From a bacterium (GTDB lineage: Bacteria > Verrucomicrobiota > Verrucomicrobiia > Limisphaerales > J093): a stretch of 6,877 nucleotides of DNA. The position numbers and the translations under genes were made by a program. The notes beneath the pieces are model-generated. The model was not told the DNA's origin, made no database searches, and saw nothing but the letters and a program-made list of their open reading frames with translations. Positions 1-6,318 of this stretch are shown in pieces; within the stretch, counting starts at the first letter, position 1; each line of letters starts with the position of its first letter. The stretch spans positions 1 through 6,877 of the forward strand of contig JAJXTA010000146.1 in NCBI GenBank assembly GCA_021784265.1, given 5' to 3'.

Positions 1-27
1 ACCGAAGGGGCCGAGGCGAGGGGGAGG

Positions 28-102
28 TGGTGCCAGAGGCCGGGATTGAACCGGCGACCAAGGGCTTATGAGTCCCCTGCTCTACCGCTGAGCTACTCTG
101 GC
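28..102 (-). tRNA. tRNA with CAU anticodon (elongator Met, or lysidine-type Ile2)
   Basis: Read on the minus strand, the segment folds as a complete cloverleaf. The acceptor stem GCCAGAG pairs with CTCTGGC. The D stem is GCTC/GAGC, the anticodon loop is CTCATAA with anticodon CAT at 68-70, the variable loop is TGGTC, and the T arm is GCCGG-TTCAATC-CCGGC. The discriminator is A, and CCA is encoded at 28-30. Base pair 1-72 is G-C, so it is not the usual bacterial initiator with an unpaired 1-72. One anticodon-stem position (31-39) is an A-G mismatch and 27-43 is G-U. CAU is shared by elongator tRNA-Met and by tRNA-Ile2, whose C34 is converted to lysidine by TilS. From memory, the anticodon and variable arms resemble E. 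coli tRNA-Ile2, but the choice cannot be settled by eye. Confidence 0.95.
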
Positions 103-129
103 ACACCGCGGGGAGGCGCGATTAGGGTG

Positions 130-157
130 ATTATGGGGCCGGCTCCGCCGCAGGCAA
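130..157 (-). promoter_or_regulatory. Predicted sigma70-type promoter of the tRNA gene
   Basis: On the minus strand a -35 box TTGCCT (152-157, 4 of 6 matches to TTGACA) lies 16 bp before a -10 box CATAAT (130-135, 5 of 6 matches to TATAAT). Transcription would start near 123, about 20 nt before the mature tRNA 5' end, a usual distance for a tRNA leader trimmed by RNase P. The spacing, the position and the AT-rich -10 box in a very GC-rich neighbourhood support it. No experimental evidence is available. Confidence 0.55.
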
Positions 158-179
158 GCGGTTTCGGACTGCGGCGGGG
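143..179. repeat. Perfect 9-bp inverted repeat between tRNA and folA
   Basis: CCGCCGCAG at 145-153 is exactly complementary to CTGCGGCGG at 169-177. A 15-nt loop separates the arms, and weaker G-T/C-G pairs extend outwards to 143/179. The left arm lies within the tRNA promoter spacer and touches its -35 box. No T tract follows on the plus strand, so it is not an obvious intrinsic terminator. It could be an operator, a leader hairpin of folA if transcription starts upstream of it, or a chance result of high GC. Confidence 0.5.
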
Positions 180-190
180 TCCATCCACGT

Positions 191-246
191 GGCTTGACGC
201 CAAGCCCGTTGGCCCCGACGCTGGCTCGGGCGGTGCCCGAGGGGCC
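191..246 (+). promoter_or_regulatory. Two hairpins in the folA 5' leader
   Basis: GGCTTG (191-196) pairs perfectly with CAAGCC (201-206) across a 4-nt loop. CTCGGGC (225-231) pairs perfectly with GCCCGAG (235-241) across a 3-nt loop, and GGCCC (211-215) with GGGCC (242-246) could extend the second as an outer stem. The only purine-rich stretch near the folA start, GAGGGG at 239-244, is 13 nt from the ATG and partly inside the second hairpin, so the structure could limit ribosome access. Regulation is inference. These stems could also be GC-driven coincidence. Confidence 0.4.
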
Positions 247-257
247 CGGCCGAGCTT

Positions 258-737
258 ATGAAGCATTTCAAAGCCATCGCGGCGATGGCCCTGAACCGGG
301 TGATCGGCCAGGCCAACCGGATCCCCTGGCATTTGCCCGAGGACTTTCGCTGGTTCAAACAGATGACCATTGGCCAAGTCGTCGTGATGGGGCGGCGGAC
401 GTTTGAGTCCATCGGCAAGCCGCTGCCGCAGCGGACGACGATCGTGGTGAGCCGTTCGCGGCCCAGCATCCCCGACGTCCAAGTGGTGGCCAGCTTGGCT
501 CAGATCGACCTCGCCCACGAACAGCGCGAGGTGTACATTTGCGGTGGGGCCCAGCTCTATTCGCAGGCCTTGCCGGCTTGTTCGGACCTCTACCTCACGC
601 TGGTCAAACGGGAGGTGGTCGGGGACACCTTTTTTCCTACGTTCGAGGATCGTTTCGAGCTGGTGGCGGAGCTGCGCGACTGTCCCGAGTTCAAGGTGCT
701 CCACTATCGGAACCGGGGCCCGCAACCGCTACCCTGA
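258..737 (+). CDS. folA: Dihydrofolate reductase
   Basis: The 159-residue protein reduces 7,8-dihydrofolate to tetrahydrofolate with NADPH in the cytoplasm, supplying one-carbon carriers for thymidylate, purine and methionine synthesis. Length and motif order match bacterial FolA along the whole chain. The N-terminal strand and Met20-type loop are AIAAMALNRVIG...IPWHLPED (residues 6-29), with the proton-relay aspartate at D29 (D27 of E. coli). VMGRRTFESIGKPLP (43-57) is the NADPH and substrate segment, ICGGAQLY (94-101) the nucleotide-binding glycine pair, and YLT (112-114) with GDTFFP (122-127) the C-terminal signature. The ATG at 258 gives the standard N terminus, but the ribosome binding site is weak. 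The gene is divergent from the tRNA and convergent with the SWIM gene, 74 bp away. No thyA, its frequent partner, lies in the window. Confidence 0.97.
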   Translation: MKHFKAIAAMALNRVIGQANRIPWHLPEDFRWFKQMTIGQVVVMGRRTFESIGKPLPQRTTIVVSRSRPSIPDVQVVASLAQIDLAHEQREVYICGGAQLYSQALPACSDLYLTLVKREVVGDTFFPTFEDRFELVAELRDCPEFKVLHYRNRGPQPLP

Positions 738-811
738 CCCGCGTTCCGTTCCGCCCCGTTGGCCGAGCCCAGCCTCGTGAGGTCGGGTTCCACGCCCCGC
801 GGCAACGGCGG

Positions 812-1699
812 TCAGCCTCCCTTGGACGCCTTCTTCCACCGTGCCTTGGGGGCGGTGCCGGCGCGGCGTTGGGGTTGGCGCCCGGCGGCGGCACGGGCGT
901 TCCGTTTGGTCTTGGGCAACCCGGCTTTGGTCGCGGGGGCTGGTGGTGGGGCTGGCGTCGCCCCGGCGGCCGGGGTAGCGCTGGATTGGAGGTCGATCCC
1001 AAAGACCTCCGCCAACTCGCCCTCGGCAATCGTCGCCGCCGCTTCGGCAGGCGCGCTCTGGCGCACGGCCTCCTCCGCGGAGACCTTGCTGATCAGATCC
1101 GCCGGGTCCACCCCGCGCAGCAAGAACAACAGCTCGGGGCTCTTATCCAAGCGCGCCCCCACGCCGTAGAGGGCGGCGGCGACATGTTTGCACATGTCGG
1201 CCCAGTCCGGACAGGAGCAGTCCAGGTCGATTTGTTTCGGGGTGGGGAACAGGCCGCGCTCGCCCCGGGTGACAATCTGCATGACGGCGCTCGAGAGGCG
1301 GCCCTGAAGCAGTTCAATGAGGGAGTCGATCTTGCCGGCGCACTCGCTTTGGATGCTCGCCCAAAGGTCCTTGGGCAACGGTTTGATTTTGATCTGGATC
1401 TTGTAGAGCTCGGAGCCGCTGACGAGGGCGGTGACCAAGCCTTTGCTGATTTGCAGGTCCACTACCGAACCGTTGCGGATATAGGTGCGCCCCCGGGGCA
1501 AGCGGTTGGCGAAGTCGCTGTAGGCCTCGAGGTTCTCGCACCAAGCCTTGCCCCAGAAGGTGCTGGCAATCTGGCGGCCCGCCAGCACGACCGGGGCGAC
1601 GGCTTTGCCGGCTTTGGTCATCTTGGCCACCGCCCGGCGCGCCTTGGCCCGGCGTTCGGCCAACGGCACGTAGGGCCGCCATCGGAATCCCCAGCTCAC
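812..1699 (-). CDS. SWIM zinc-finger protein, partner of the adjacent SNF2 ATPase
   Basis: The 295-residue protein resembles the uncharacterised bacterial SWIM zinc-finger family that is often encoded beside SNF2 helicases (COG4279-like, by recall). The N terminus has the family-like WRPYVPLAERRAKA stretch (7-20), then a conserved-looking region FWGKAWCENLEAY...LPRGRTYIRNGSVV (48-80). The SWIM finger is CSCPDWADMCKH, with predicted zinc ligands C161, C163, C170 and H172. SWIM domains bind DNA or proteins. From about residue 237 the chain becomes an Ala/Pro-rich and then Lys/Arg-rich tail, probably disordered and suited to nucleic-acid contact. The start is GTG, chosen because it sits 9 nt after an AAGGGG ribosome binding site and gives the family N terminus. 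A nearby ATG at 1682 is out of frame. It follows the SNF2 gene by 47 bp and is likely co-transcribed with it. Confidence 0.85.
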   Translation of the reverse strand: MSWGFRWRPYVPLAERRAKARRAVAKMTKAGKAVAPVVLAGRQIASTFWGKAWCENLEAYSDFANRLPRGRTYIRNGSVVDLQISKGLVTALVSGSELYKIQIKIKPLPKDLWASIQSECAGKIDSLIELLQGRLSSAVMQIVTRGERGLFPTPKQIDLDCSCPDWADMCKHVAAALYGVGARLDKSPELLFLLRGVDPADLISKVSAEEAVRQSAPAEAAATIAEGELAEVFGIDLQSSATPAAGATPAPPPAPATKAGLPKTKRNARAAAGRQPQRRAGTAPKARWKKASKGG

Positions 1700-1708
1700 C
1701 TGGGTTGG

Positions 1709-1714
1709 CCCCTT
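1709..1714 (-). promoter_or_regulatory. Ribosome binding site of the SWIM gene
   Basis: AAGGGG on the minus strand ends 9 nt before the GTG at 1699. It is the only clear Shine-Dalgarno-like site next to a start codon in the window, and it decides the choice of the non-ATG start. Confidence 0.6.
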
Positions 1715-1746
1715 GGTAAGATGACGTTACGACGCACGAGGCTGGA

Positions 1747-4470
1747 CTATTCTTCCGCGACGGTGTGGATGTCAAGCGCCACGAAGCGCAGCAACTCGGC
1801 GTTGTTCATCTCGGTGAGGAGACGCTCGGCCCCTTCCCCCAGGACGTCGTCCGCCAGTGAGGTCTTGTCGGTGATCAAGGCGTGAATGCGTTCCTCGAGG
1901 GTGCCGCGGCAGGTGAACTTGTGGACCATCACGTTGCGGCGCTGGCCGATGCGGAAGGCGCGATCGGTGGCTTGGTTCTCGACGGCGGGGTTCCACCAGC
2001 GATCAAAGTGGATCACGTGCGAGGCGGCGGTGAGGTTCAACCCGGTGCCACCAGCTTTGAGGGAGAGGACGAAGAACGGCGGGCCGCCGTCGCGTTGGAA
2101 CTCCTCGACGCAGGCGCGCCGTTGCCGGACCGGGGTGGCGCCATCCAGGATAAGCCCAGGGCGGCCGAAGACCCCGCCCAGATGGTCGGCCAATGGGCGG
2201 GTGATCGCCCGGTACTGGGTGAAGACCAACACCTTTTCCTGCCGCGCGGCGATCTCCTCCCCGAGCTCGGCGAGCCGGAGGAATTTGCCGCTGTCCGCGG
2301 CCTTGTAGGCGCTGTCCCCCAGCCACTGGGAGGGATGGTTACAGATCTGCTTCAGCCGGGTCAGAAACGCCAGGATGATGCCCCGGCGCTGGATGCCTTC
2401 GACTTGCGGTGCCGCGAGCCGTTCCTGCAGCTCGCGGACCGATTGTTCGTAGAGCACCGCCTGAGCCCGGCTCAGAGAACAGAACGCGATCATCTCCGTC
2501 TTCTCCGGCAGATCGGCGATGATCCGCTTGTCCGTCTTGAGCCGGCGCAGGATGTAGGGGCGCACCAGCCGCCGGAGGGGTGCGAACTGATCCCGGTCTT
2601 GCTGGCCACGGCTCTTGACGAAGGCCCCGAAGTCCTTCGCCCCGCCCAGCAGGCCGGGGCAGATGAAGTCAAACAGCGACCAGAGGTCCGAGAGCCGATT
2701 CTCGATCGGGGTTCCGCTCAACACGATCCGGGCGCGGGCCCGGAGCTCTTTGACCGCCCGGGTCTGACGCGCCCCCGGGTTCTTGATGGCTTGGGCCTCA
2801 TCGAGGATAGCGAGGCTCCAGGGGTTGTCTTTCAACCAGGCGAGGCGGGCCACCATCGTGTAGCTGGTGATCACCAGATCGTAACGGGCAAGCGAGGACG
2901 TCGGGTCGTTGGCCAGCGCCGTCATCGTCTCGGCCGGTGTCTCGGCCGGATGGGCGTAGAAGACTTCGAGGGTGGGGGCGAACCGGTGGATTTCAGCCTT
3001 CCAGTTGGCGATGAGGGAGGCTGGCACCACCAAGAGGCTGGCCCGAGGCGCCTCGGGGCTGGGCGGGCGGCGTTTGAGGACGAGCAACAGGGCCAGCACC
3101 TGGATCGTCTTGCCCAAGCCCATATCGTCGGCCAGGCACGCCCCCAACCCCAGGCGGTTCATGAACCAAAGCCAGTGGGTTCCCTGGCGCTGGTACGGAC
3201 GCAGGTCGGTGCGCAACGCTTGCCCCGGGTCCGACTCGGACGCGACACTCGGATTCTGCATTTGCTCGAGGATCTGGCTCAGCCCCGCGCCAGCGACCAC
3301 GTCCGACCAGTTCTGGCGGGTCTCCTCCGTCGTTGCGGTGGCCCCGGCCTTGGGGTCAAACCCGGAGAGCAACCGCATCCCCTCCAGCAACGAGACCCCG
3401 TCGCGCCCGGTCTCGGCCCGGACCTTCCGCCAATGGGCCAGGACCTCTCGCAGTTTGTCGCCGTCCACCTCGACCCACTTGCCCTTGAGCAGGACCAATC
3501 CCTCGGTCGCGCCGAGGATCGCTTGCCATTCCTCCGGGGTCAACGGCTCGCCGTCGAGGGCCACTTCCACCTTGAAATCCATCAGGTCGTTCGCCCCGAG
3601 GAGGTTCGTCGCCCGTTCGCCGATGCGGACGCGGACCTGCGGGCGTGGCGGCCGGCTTCCTCCCCACCAGTCGGGGATGCGCACGATCACGCCGCTGGCT
3701 TCCAACTGGGGGATGCTCTTGAGGAACGCGTAGGCCCGCGCGGGGGGCCAGGCTTGGGGATGGAAGATCGCCCGGGAGTCCAGCAGCTCGCGGGCCAACG
3801 GGCACTGTTCCGCCGCGCGTTGAACGGGGGAGAGGAGGGCCGCCAACGCTGCCCGGTTTTGCGCCCCCGCGTACTCCTCCAGCGCCTTGCCTAACGGCAG
3901 GTGCTGCAAGGCGCCACGCTCCGAGACCCCGTGGGTGTAGGTGGCCAGGAAGGCGAACGGGTAGGCGGGATTACGCTTGTTCTCCGCCAAATGGAAGGTG
4001 ACCCGCCCAACGGTGTTCCAAACCGGGTTGCGCGCGCGGAGATAGGCGGCGGCTCCTCCGGGGGTCTGGGCGATCTGATCCCGCACGTGCCGGTCCAACT
4101 TCCCCCACAGATCGCCCAGGACCGCCGGGGTCAGATACTCGAGCCCCTTCATGGGCGGCGCCGTTTCGACCATCGAGGTCCATTCTCCCTCCGCGGGTGG
4201 CGGGACCACCAATTGGGCTGGGGTGTCCAGGCTGGGGTTGTGGCAGACAAGCGTGAAGTAGCGCTGCGCCAACTGACGCCAAAACACGAAGGTCGGCGGC
4301 AACGGTTCCCGCAGGAACTCCGACGCCAATAGCTCCAGGCCGCGGGCCGAGGAGTCGGCGAAGACCTGGGTCAAGCGCGCCGCCCCGGCGCCGCTGAGCG
4401 CCGGCTGCGCTTGCTCCTCCGGTTCCACAAACAAGTTTCCACCGGGCGATAAGGCCACTGCATGCGACAT
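1747..4470 (-). CDS. SNF2/SWI2-family DNA-dependent ATPase
   Basis: The 907-residue protein is a bacterial SNF2 ATPase of superfamily 2, a cytoplasmic double-strand DNA translocase that remodels DNA-protein complexes. The N terminus SHAVALSPGGNLFVEPE is typical of this bacterial subfamily. Residues ~290-400 fit the SNF2-associated domain (DUF3670-like), including LVLLKGKWVEVD (325-336). The ATPase core begins at LRPYQRQG (423-430). Motif I is DDMGLGKTIQ (448-457, catalytic K454), motif II is DEAQ (557-560), and motif III is LSGTPIENRLSDLW (584-597). RRLKTDK is at 642-648, motif IV is near VFTQYRA (749-755), motif V is SLKAGGTGLNLT (803-814), and motif VI is DRAFRIGQRRN (836-846). All catalytic motifs are intact. 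No nuclease, methyltransferase or built-in SWIM domain is seen. The SWIM finger is supplied by the next gene. The ATG start has no clear ribosome binding site. Confidence 0.95.
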   Translation of the reverse strand: MSHAVALSPGGNLFVEPEEQAQPALSGAGAARLTQVFADSSARGLELLASEFLREPLPPTFVFWRQLAQRYFTLVCHNPSLDTPAQLVVPPPAEGEWTSMVETAPPMKGLEYLTPAVLGDLWGKLDRHVRDQIAQTPGGAAAYLRARNPVWNTVGRVTFHLAENKRNPAYPFAFLATYTHGVSERGALQHLPLGKALEEYAGAQNRAALAALLSPVQRAAEQCPLARELLDSRAIFHPQAWPPARAYAFLKSIPQLEASGVIVRIPDWWGGSRPPRPQVRVRIGERATNLLGANDLMDFKVEVALDGEPLTPEEWQAILGATEGLVLLKGKWVEVDGDKLREVLAHWRKVRAETGRDGVSLLEGMRLLSGFDPKAGATATTEETRQNWSDVVAGAGLSQILEQMQNPSVASESDPGQALRTDLRPYQRQGTHWLWFMNRLGLGACLADDMGLGKTIQVLALLLVLKRRPPSPEAPRASLLVVPASLIANWKAEIHRFAPTLEVFYAHPAETPAETMTALANDPTSSLARYDLVITSYTMVARLAWLKDNPWSLAILDEAQAIKNPGARQTRAVKELRARARIVLSGTPIENRLSDLWSLFDFICPGLLGGAKDFGAFVKSRGQQDRDQFAPLRRLVRPYILRRLKTDKRIIADLPEKTEMIAFCSLSRAQAVLYEQSVRELQERLAAPQVEGIQRRGIILAFLTRLKQICNHPSQWLGDSAYKAADSGKFLRLAELGEEIAARQEKVLVFTQYRAITRPLADHLGGVFGRPGLILDGATPVRQRRACVEEFQRDGGPPFFVLSLKAGGTGLNLTAASHVIHFDRWWNPAVENQATDRAFRIGQRRNVMVHKFTCRGTLEERIHALITDKTSLADDVLGEGAERLLTEMNNAELLRFVALDIHTVAEE

Positions 4471-4649
4471 GCCGAGGCCAGAATAGTGGGCGGCGCCCGC
4501 GTTGCCGAGTGTGGAGTGAGGTCCAGCGGCGTGAGCCGCCAGTGCCGGGGGAATCCCTCCTGGCCGGGGGTGGCGGCGCCGCGCGGATTGAAGGGGAGGC
4601 GTCGGCGAGGCTCGCTCGTGGCCTCGTGAATTTGAAAGGTAAATCTGTA

Positions 4650-4677
4650 GTGACAGGGATCAAACATGTGATAGACT
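4650..4677 (+). promoter_or_regulatory. Candidate promoter of the flavoprotein/cNMP operon
   Basis: GTGACA at 4650-4655 (5 of 6 matches to TTGACA) is followed after 16 bp by TAGACT at 4672-4677 (4 of 6 matches to TATAAT). A TG one base before the -10 box gives an extended -10 element. It lies in the AT-richer patch. Transcription would start near 4684 and leave a leader of about 200 nt that contains the 88-nt inverted repeat. Prediction by consensus only. Confidence 0.4.
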
Positions 4678-4737
4678 TATGGGAAATTCATCGCTGCTGT
4701 GAACCAGCGCTTACGCTTGCTCAGTCCCTTGCCTCGC

Positions 4738-4825
4738 CTGGAGCCTCCGGCTTGCCGGGATCACACCAGGCTTGGCGCTCGACCGGCACGGAGCCCAGGT
4801 GCGGGGCTGGCAAGCCGGGCTCCAG
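4738..4825 (+). repeat. 88-nt nested inverted repeat upstream of the flavoprotein gene
   Basis: The outer arms are CTGGAGCC (4738-4745) with GGCTCCAG (4818-4825), and CGGCTTGCC (4748-4756) with GGCAAGCCG (4809-4817). That is 17 Watson-Crick pairs interrupted only by a 2-nt bulge (4746-4747), with a G-T and a G-C pair continuing the stem inwards. Inside, CACC (4764-4767) pairs with GGTG (4798-4801) and GGCT (4769-4772) with AGCC (4792-4795), giving a second stem above an internal loop. No T tract follows, so it does not look like an intrinsic terminator. It could be a structured 5' leader, a small RNA, or a palindromic mobile repeat. I did not find the consensus boxes of an integron attC site at its ends. 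Confidence 0.75.
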
Positions 4826-4884
4826 CTTGCGGGGCGGCGGGGGTGCCCCGTCTTGGCCGGCGTTAATTCCCCGGATCCAACCCT

Positions 4885-6318
4885 ATGTTCACCACCCAGA
4901 GACGAACTCGACCCCACACGGCGGCAGCGGCAGGGCAGAGGGCCGAACACCACCAGGGCCTTCCACTGGCGGCGGGCGCTCGCGTCGGGGTCGTTGGGGG
5001 TGGGCCCGCCGGTTCGTTCTTCGCCTTGTTTCTGCTGGACATCGCCCAGCGCGTGGGGCTCGACCTCCAGGTGGACGTGTTTGAGCCGAAGGACTTCGGC
5101 CAACCGGGACCGTTGGGGTGCAACATGTGCGGGGGCGTGGTCTCGGAGTCGTTGGTGCAGGCCTTGGCCACCGAGGGGATCCTGCTGCCTCCGACCGTGG
5201 TGGAACGAGGGATCGACTCCTATGTCCTGCACACGGACGTTGGGGTGGTGCGGATTCCCACCCCGCTCGACGAGCTGCGGATCGCCGCAGTGCACCGGGG
5301 CGCCGGCCCACGTGGCATACCGCAGCGCAAGTGGCGGAGTTTTGACGGCTACCTGCTCGAATTGGCGGTCAGGAAGGGCGCGCGGGTGATTCGGACCCGC
5401 ATCGAGGAGGTGGGGCCGTCGGCCGACCGGCTCCAAGCGAGGTCACGGGACGGCTCCGAGTGGACGTATGATCTGGTCGCCATCACGACCGGGATCAAGA
5501 CCGGTTCCGTCCGGCTGTCTCCGGCGCTGGGCCTGCGCTATCGGCCGCCCCGGGCGGCGCGGACCTACATCAGCGAGTTTTACTTTGGGGAGGAACGGCT
5601 GGCGCGGCGCTTTGGCCACGCGATGCACGTGTTCCTGCTTAACCTGCCGCGGCTGGAGTTCGCCGCGCTGATTCCCAAGGGTGATTACCTCACCTTTTGC
5701 CTGCTGGGGTGGGAGATCGACGACGCCCTGGTGGAATCCTTTTTCCAGGCCCCGGAGGTGCGCGCCTGCCTGCCGCCCGGTTGGGAGCGTCCCGCGCACT
5801 TCTGCCATTGTCGCCCCTGCCTGAACGTTGGCGGCACGGTGGAACCCTTCGCCGACCGAATGGTCTTCATCGGCGATTGCGGGGTCAGCCGGCTCTACAA
5901 GGACGGCATTGGCGCCGCTTATCGCGCTGCCAAGGCGGCCGCGGTCACGGCGGTGTTTGAGGGTGTCTCGGCGGAGGCCTTTCGGCGCCATTACTGGCCG
6001 GTGTGCCGCGCCCTGGCGCGCGACAACCGCGCGGGCCACCTCATCTTTAGCCTCACGCGGCTTTTGCAACGCTGGCGGTTCGCGCGTTGCGGGTTGCTTC
6101 GGTTGGTCCAGCGGGAGCAGCAACGCACCGCCGGCCGACGGCGGATGAGCGAGGCGCTGTGGGACACGTTCACGGGCAGCAGCTCCTACGCCAATGTCGT
6201 GCGGCGGGCGGCGCACCCGGGTTGCTGGGGCGCGCTGCTGTGGGAGACATTGGCTGGCCTCCGGCGCGGCGGCGTTCAAGTCCAGTCCACGCCCCCCCTA
6301 TGTACTCCGGAAACCTAG
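4885..6318 (+). CDS. Geranylgeranyl-reductase-like FAD-dependent oxidoreductase
   Basis: The 477-residue protein belongs to the FixC/geranylgeranyl reductase-like flavoproteins, which use FAD to reduce isoprenoid double bonds or oxidise related substrates; its substrate is unknown. The dinucleotide-binding motif RVGVVGGGPAGS is at residues 33-44, and an acidic strand end, VDVFEP, is at 63-68. IPKGDYLTF (263-271) resembles the substrate-cavity strand of the family. VFIGDCGVSRLYKDGIGAAY (327-346) is the second FAD-contact motif, where the usual GDA is GDC. Cysteines C79 and C82 form CNMC, and C307, C309 and C312 form CHCRPC, a possible metal or redox site. An in-frame stop at 4864-4866 makes ATG 4885 the only ATG, GTG or TTG start before the FAD motif, although the first 30 residues look poorly conserved and there is no ribosome binding site. 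No transmembrane segment or signal peptide is evident. The gene overlaps the next by 19 bp. Confidence 0.85.
   Translation: MFTTQRRTRPHTAAAAGQRAEHHQGLPLAAGARVGVVGGGPAGSFFALFLLDIAQRVGLDLQVDVFEPKDFGQPGPLGCNMCGGVVSESLVQALATEGILLPPTVVERGIDSYVLHTDVGVVRIPTPLDELRIAAVHRGAGPRGIPQRKWRSFDGYLLELAVRKGARVIRTRIEEVGPSADRLQARSRDGSEWTYDLVAITTGIKTGSVRLSPALGLRYRPPRAARTYISEFYFGEERLARRFGHAMHVFLLNLPRLEFAALIPKGDYLTFCLLGWEIDDALVESFFQAPEVRACLPPGWERPAHFCHCRPCLNVGGTVEPFADRMVFIGDCGVSRLYKDGIGAAYRAAKAAAVTAVFEGVSAEAFRRHYWPVCRALARDNRAGHLIFSLTRLLQRWRFARCGLLRLVQREQQRTAGRRRMSEALWDTFTGSSSYANVVRRAAHPGCWGALLWETLAGLRRGGVQVQSTPPLCTPET

Larger units (their letters stand above)
4471..4884. other. Gene-free 414-bp divergent intergenic region
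   Basis: This stretch separates the divergent SNF2 and flavoprotein genes. Open frames cross it on both strands, but none has recognisable protein character. From left to right it holds a small stem with a GTGA loop (GCGGC/GCCGC, 4526-4539), an AT-richer patch at about 4625-4695 that contrasts with its GC-rich surroundings, a plausible plus-strand promoter, an 88-nt inverted repeat, and a small 5-bp hairpin at 4838-4850. I found no convincing minus-strand promoter for the SNF2 operon, although one must lie here or within neighbouring sequence. Confidence 0.7.

Noticed and set aside
194..199. TTGACG as a folA -35 box
   Set aside because: It matches 5 of 6 bases, but no acceptable -10 box lies 16-18 bp downstream (GACGCT region), and it sits inside a hairpin arm.
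738..811. Intrinsic terminator between the convergent folA and SWIM genes
   Set aside because: Only short imperfect stems (such as CCTC/GAGG, CCGTTG/CAACGG) and no T tract on either strand.
539..1885. 448-codon plus-strand open frame spanning the folA end and the SWIM gene
   Set aside because: It overlaps two well-supported genes in other frames and has a repetitive Gly/Arg-rich composition without motifs.
1882..3894. 670-codon open frame on the plus strand opposite the SNF2 gene
   Set aside because: It is the mirror of a GC-rich coding gene with intact SNF2 motifs. Its translation is rich in Gly, Ala, Arg, Pro and Asp with no recognisable domain.
812..4470. Known phage-defence system (for example DISARM-type) around the SNF2 gene
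   Set aside because: None of the expected methyltransferase, nuclease or phospholipase partners is present. The neighbours are a tRNA, folA and metabolic genes.
4636..4663. Minus-strand promoter TTGATC with TACCTT for the SNF2 operon
   Set aside because: The -10 match is only 3 of 6, no better than chance in this AT-richer patch.
4738..4870. Integron attC site formed by the inverted repeat
   Set aside because: The terminal consensus boxes of attC are not found in the right places, and there is no integrase or cassette gene nearby.
6087..6299. Upstream extension of the cNMP protein to an ATG at 6087
   Set aside because: The added 71 residues overlap the flavoprotein in another frame and show no domain. 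The family N terminus starts at the ATG at 6300.
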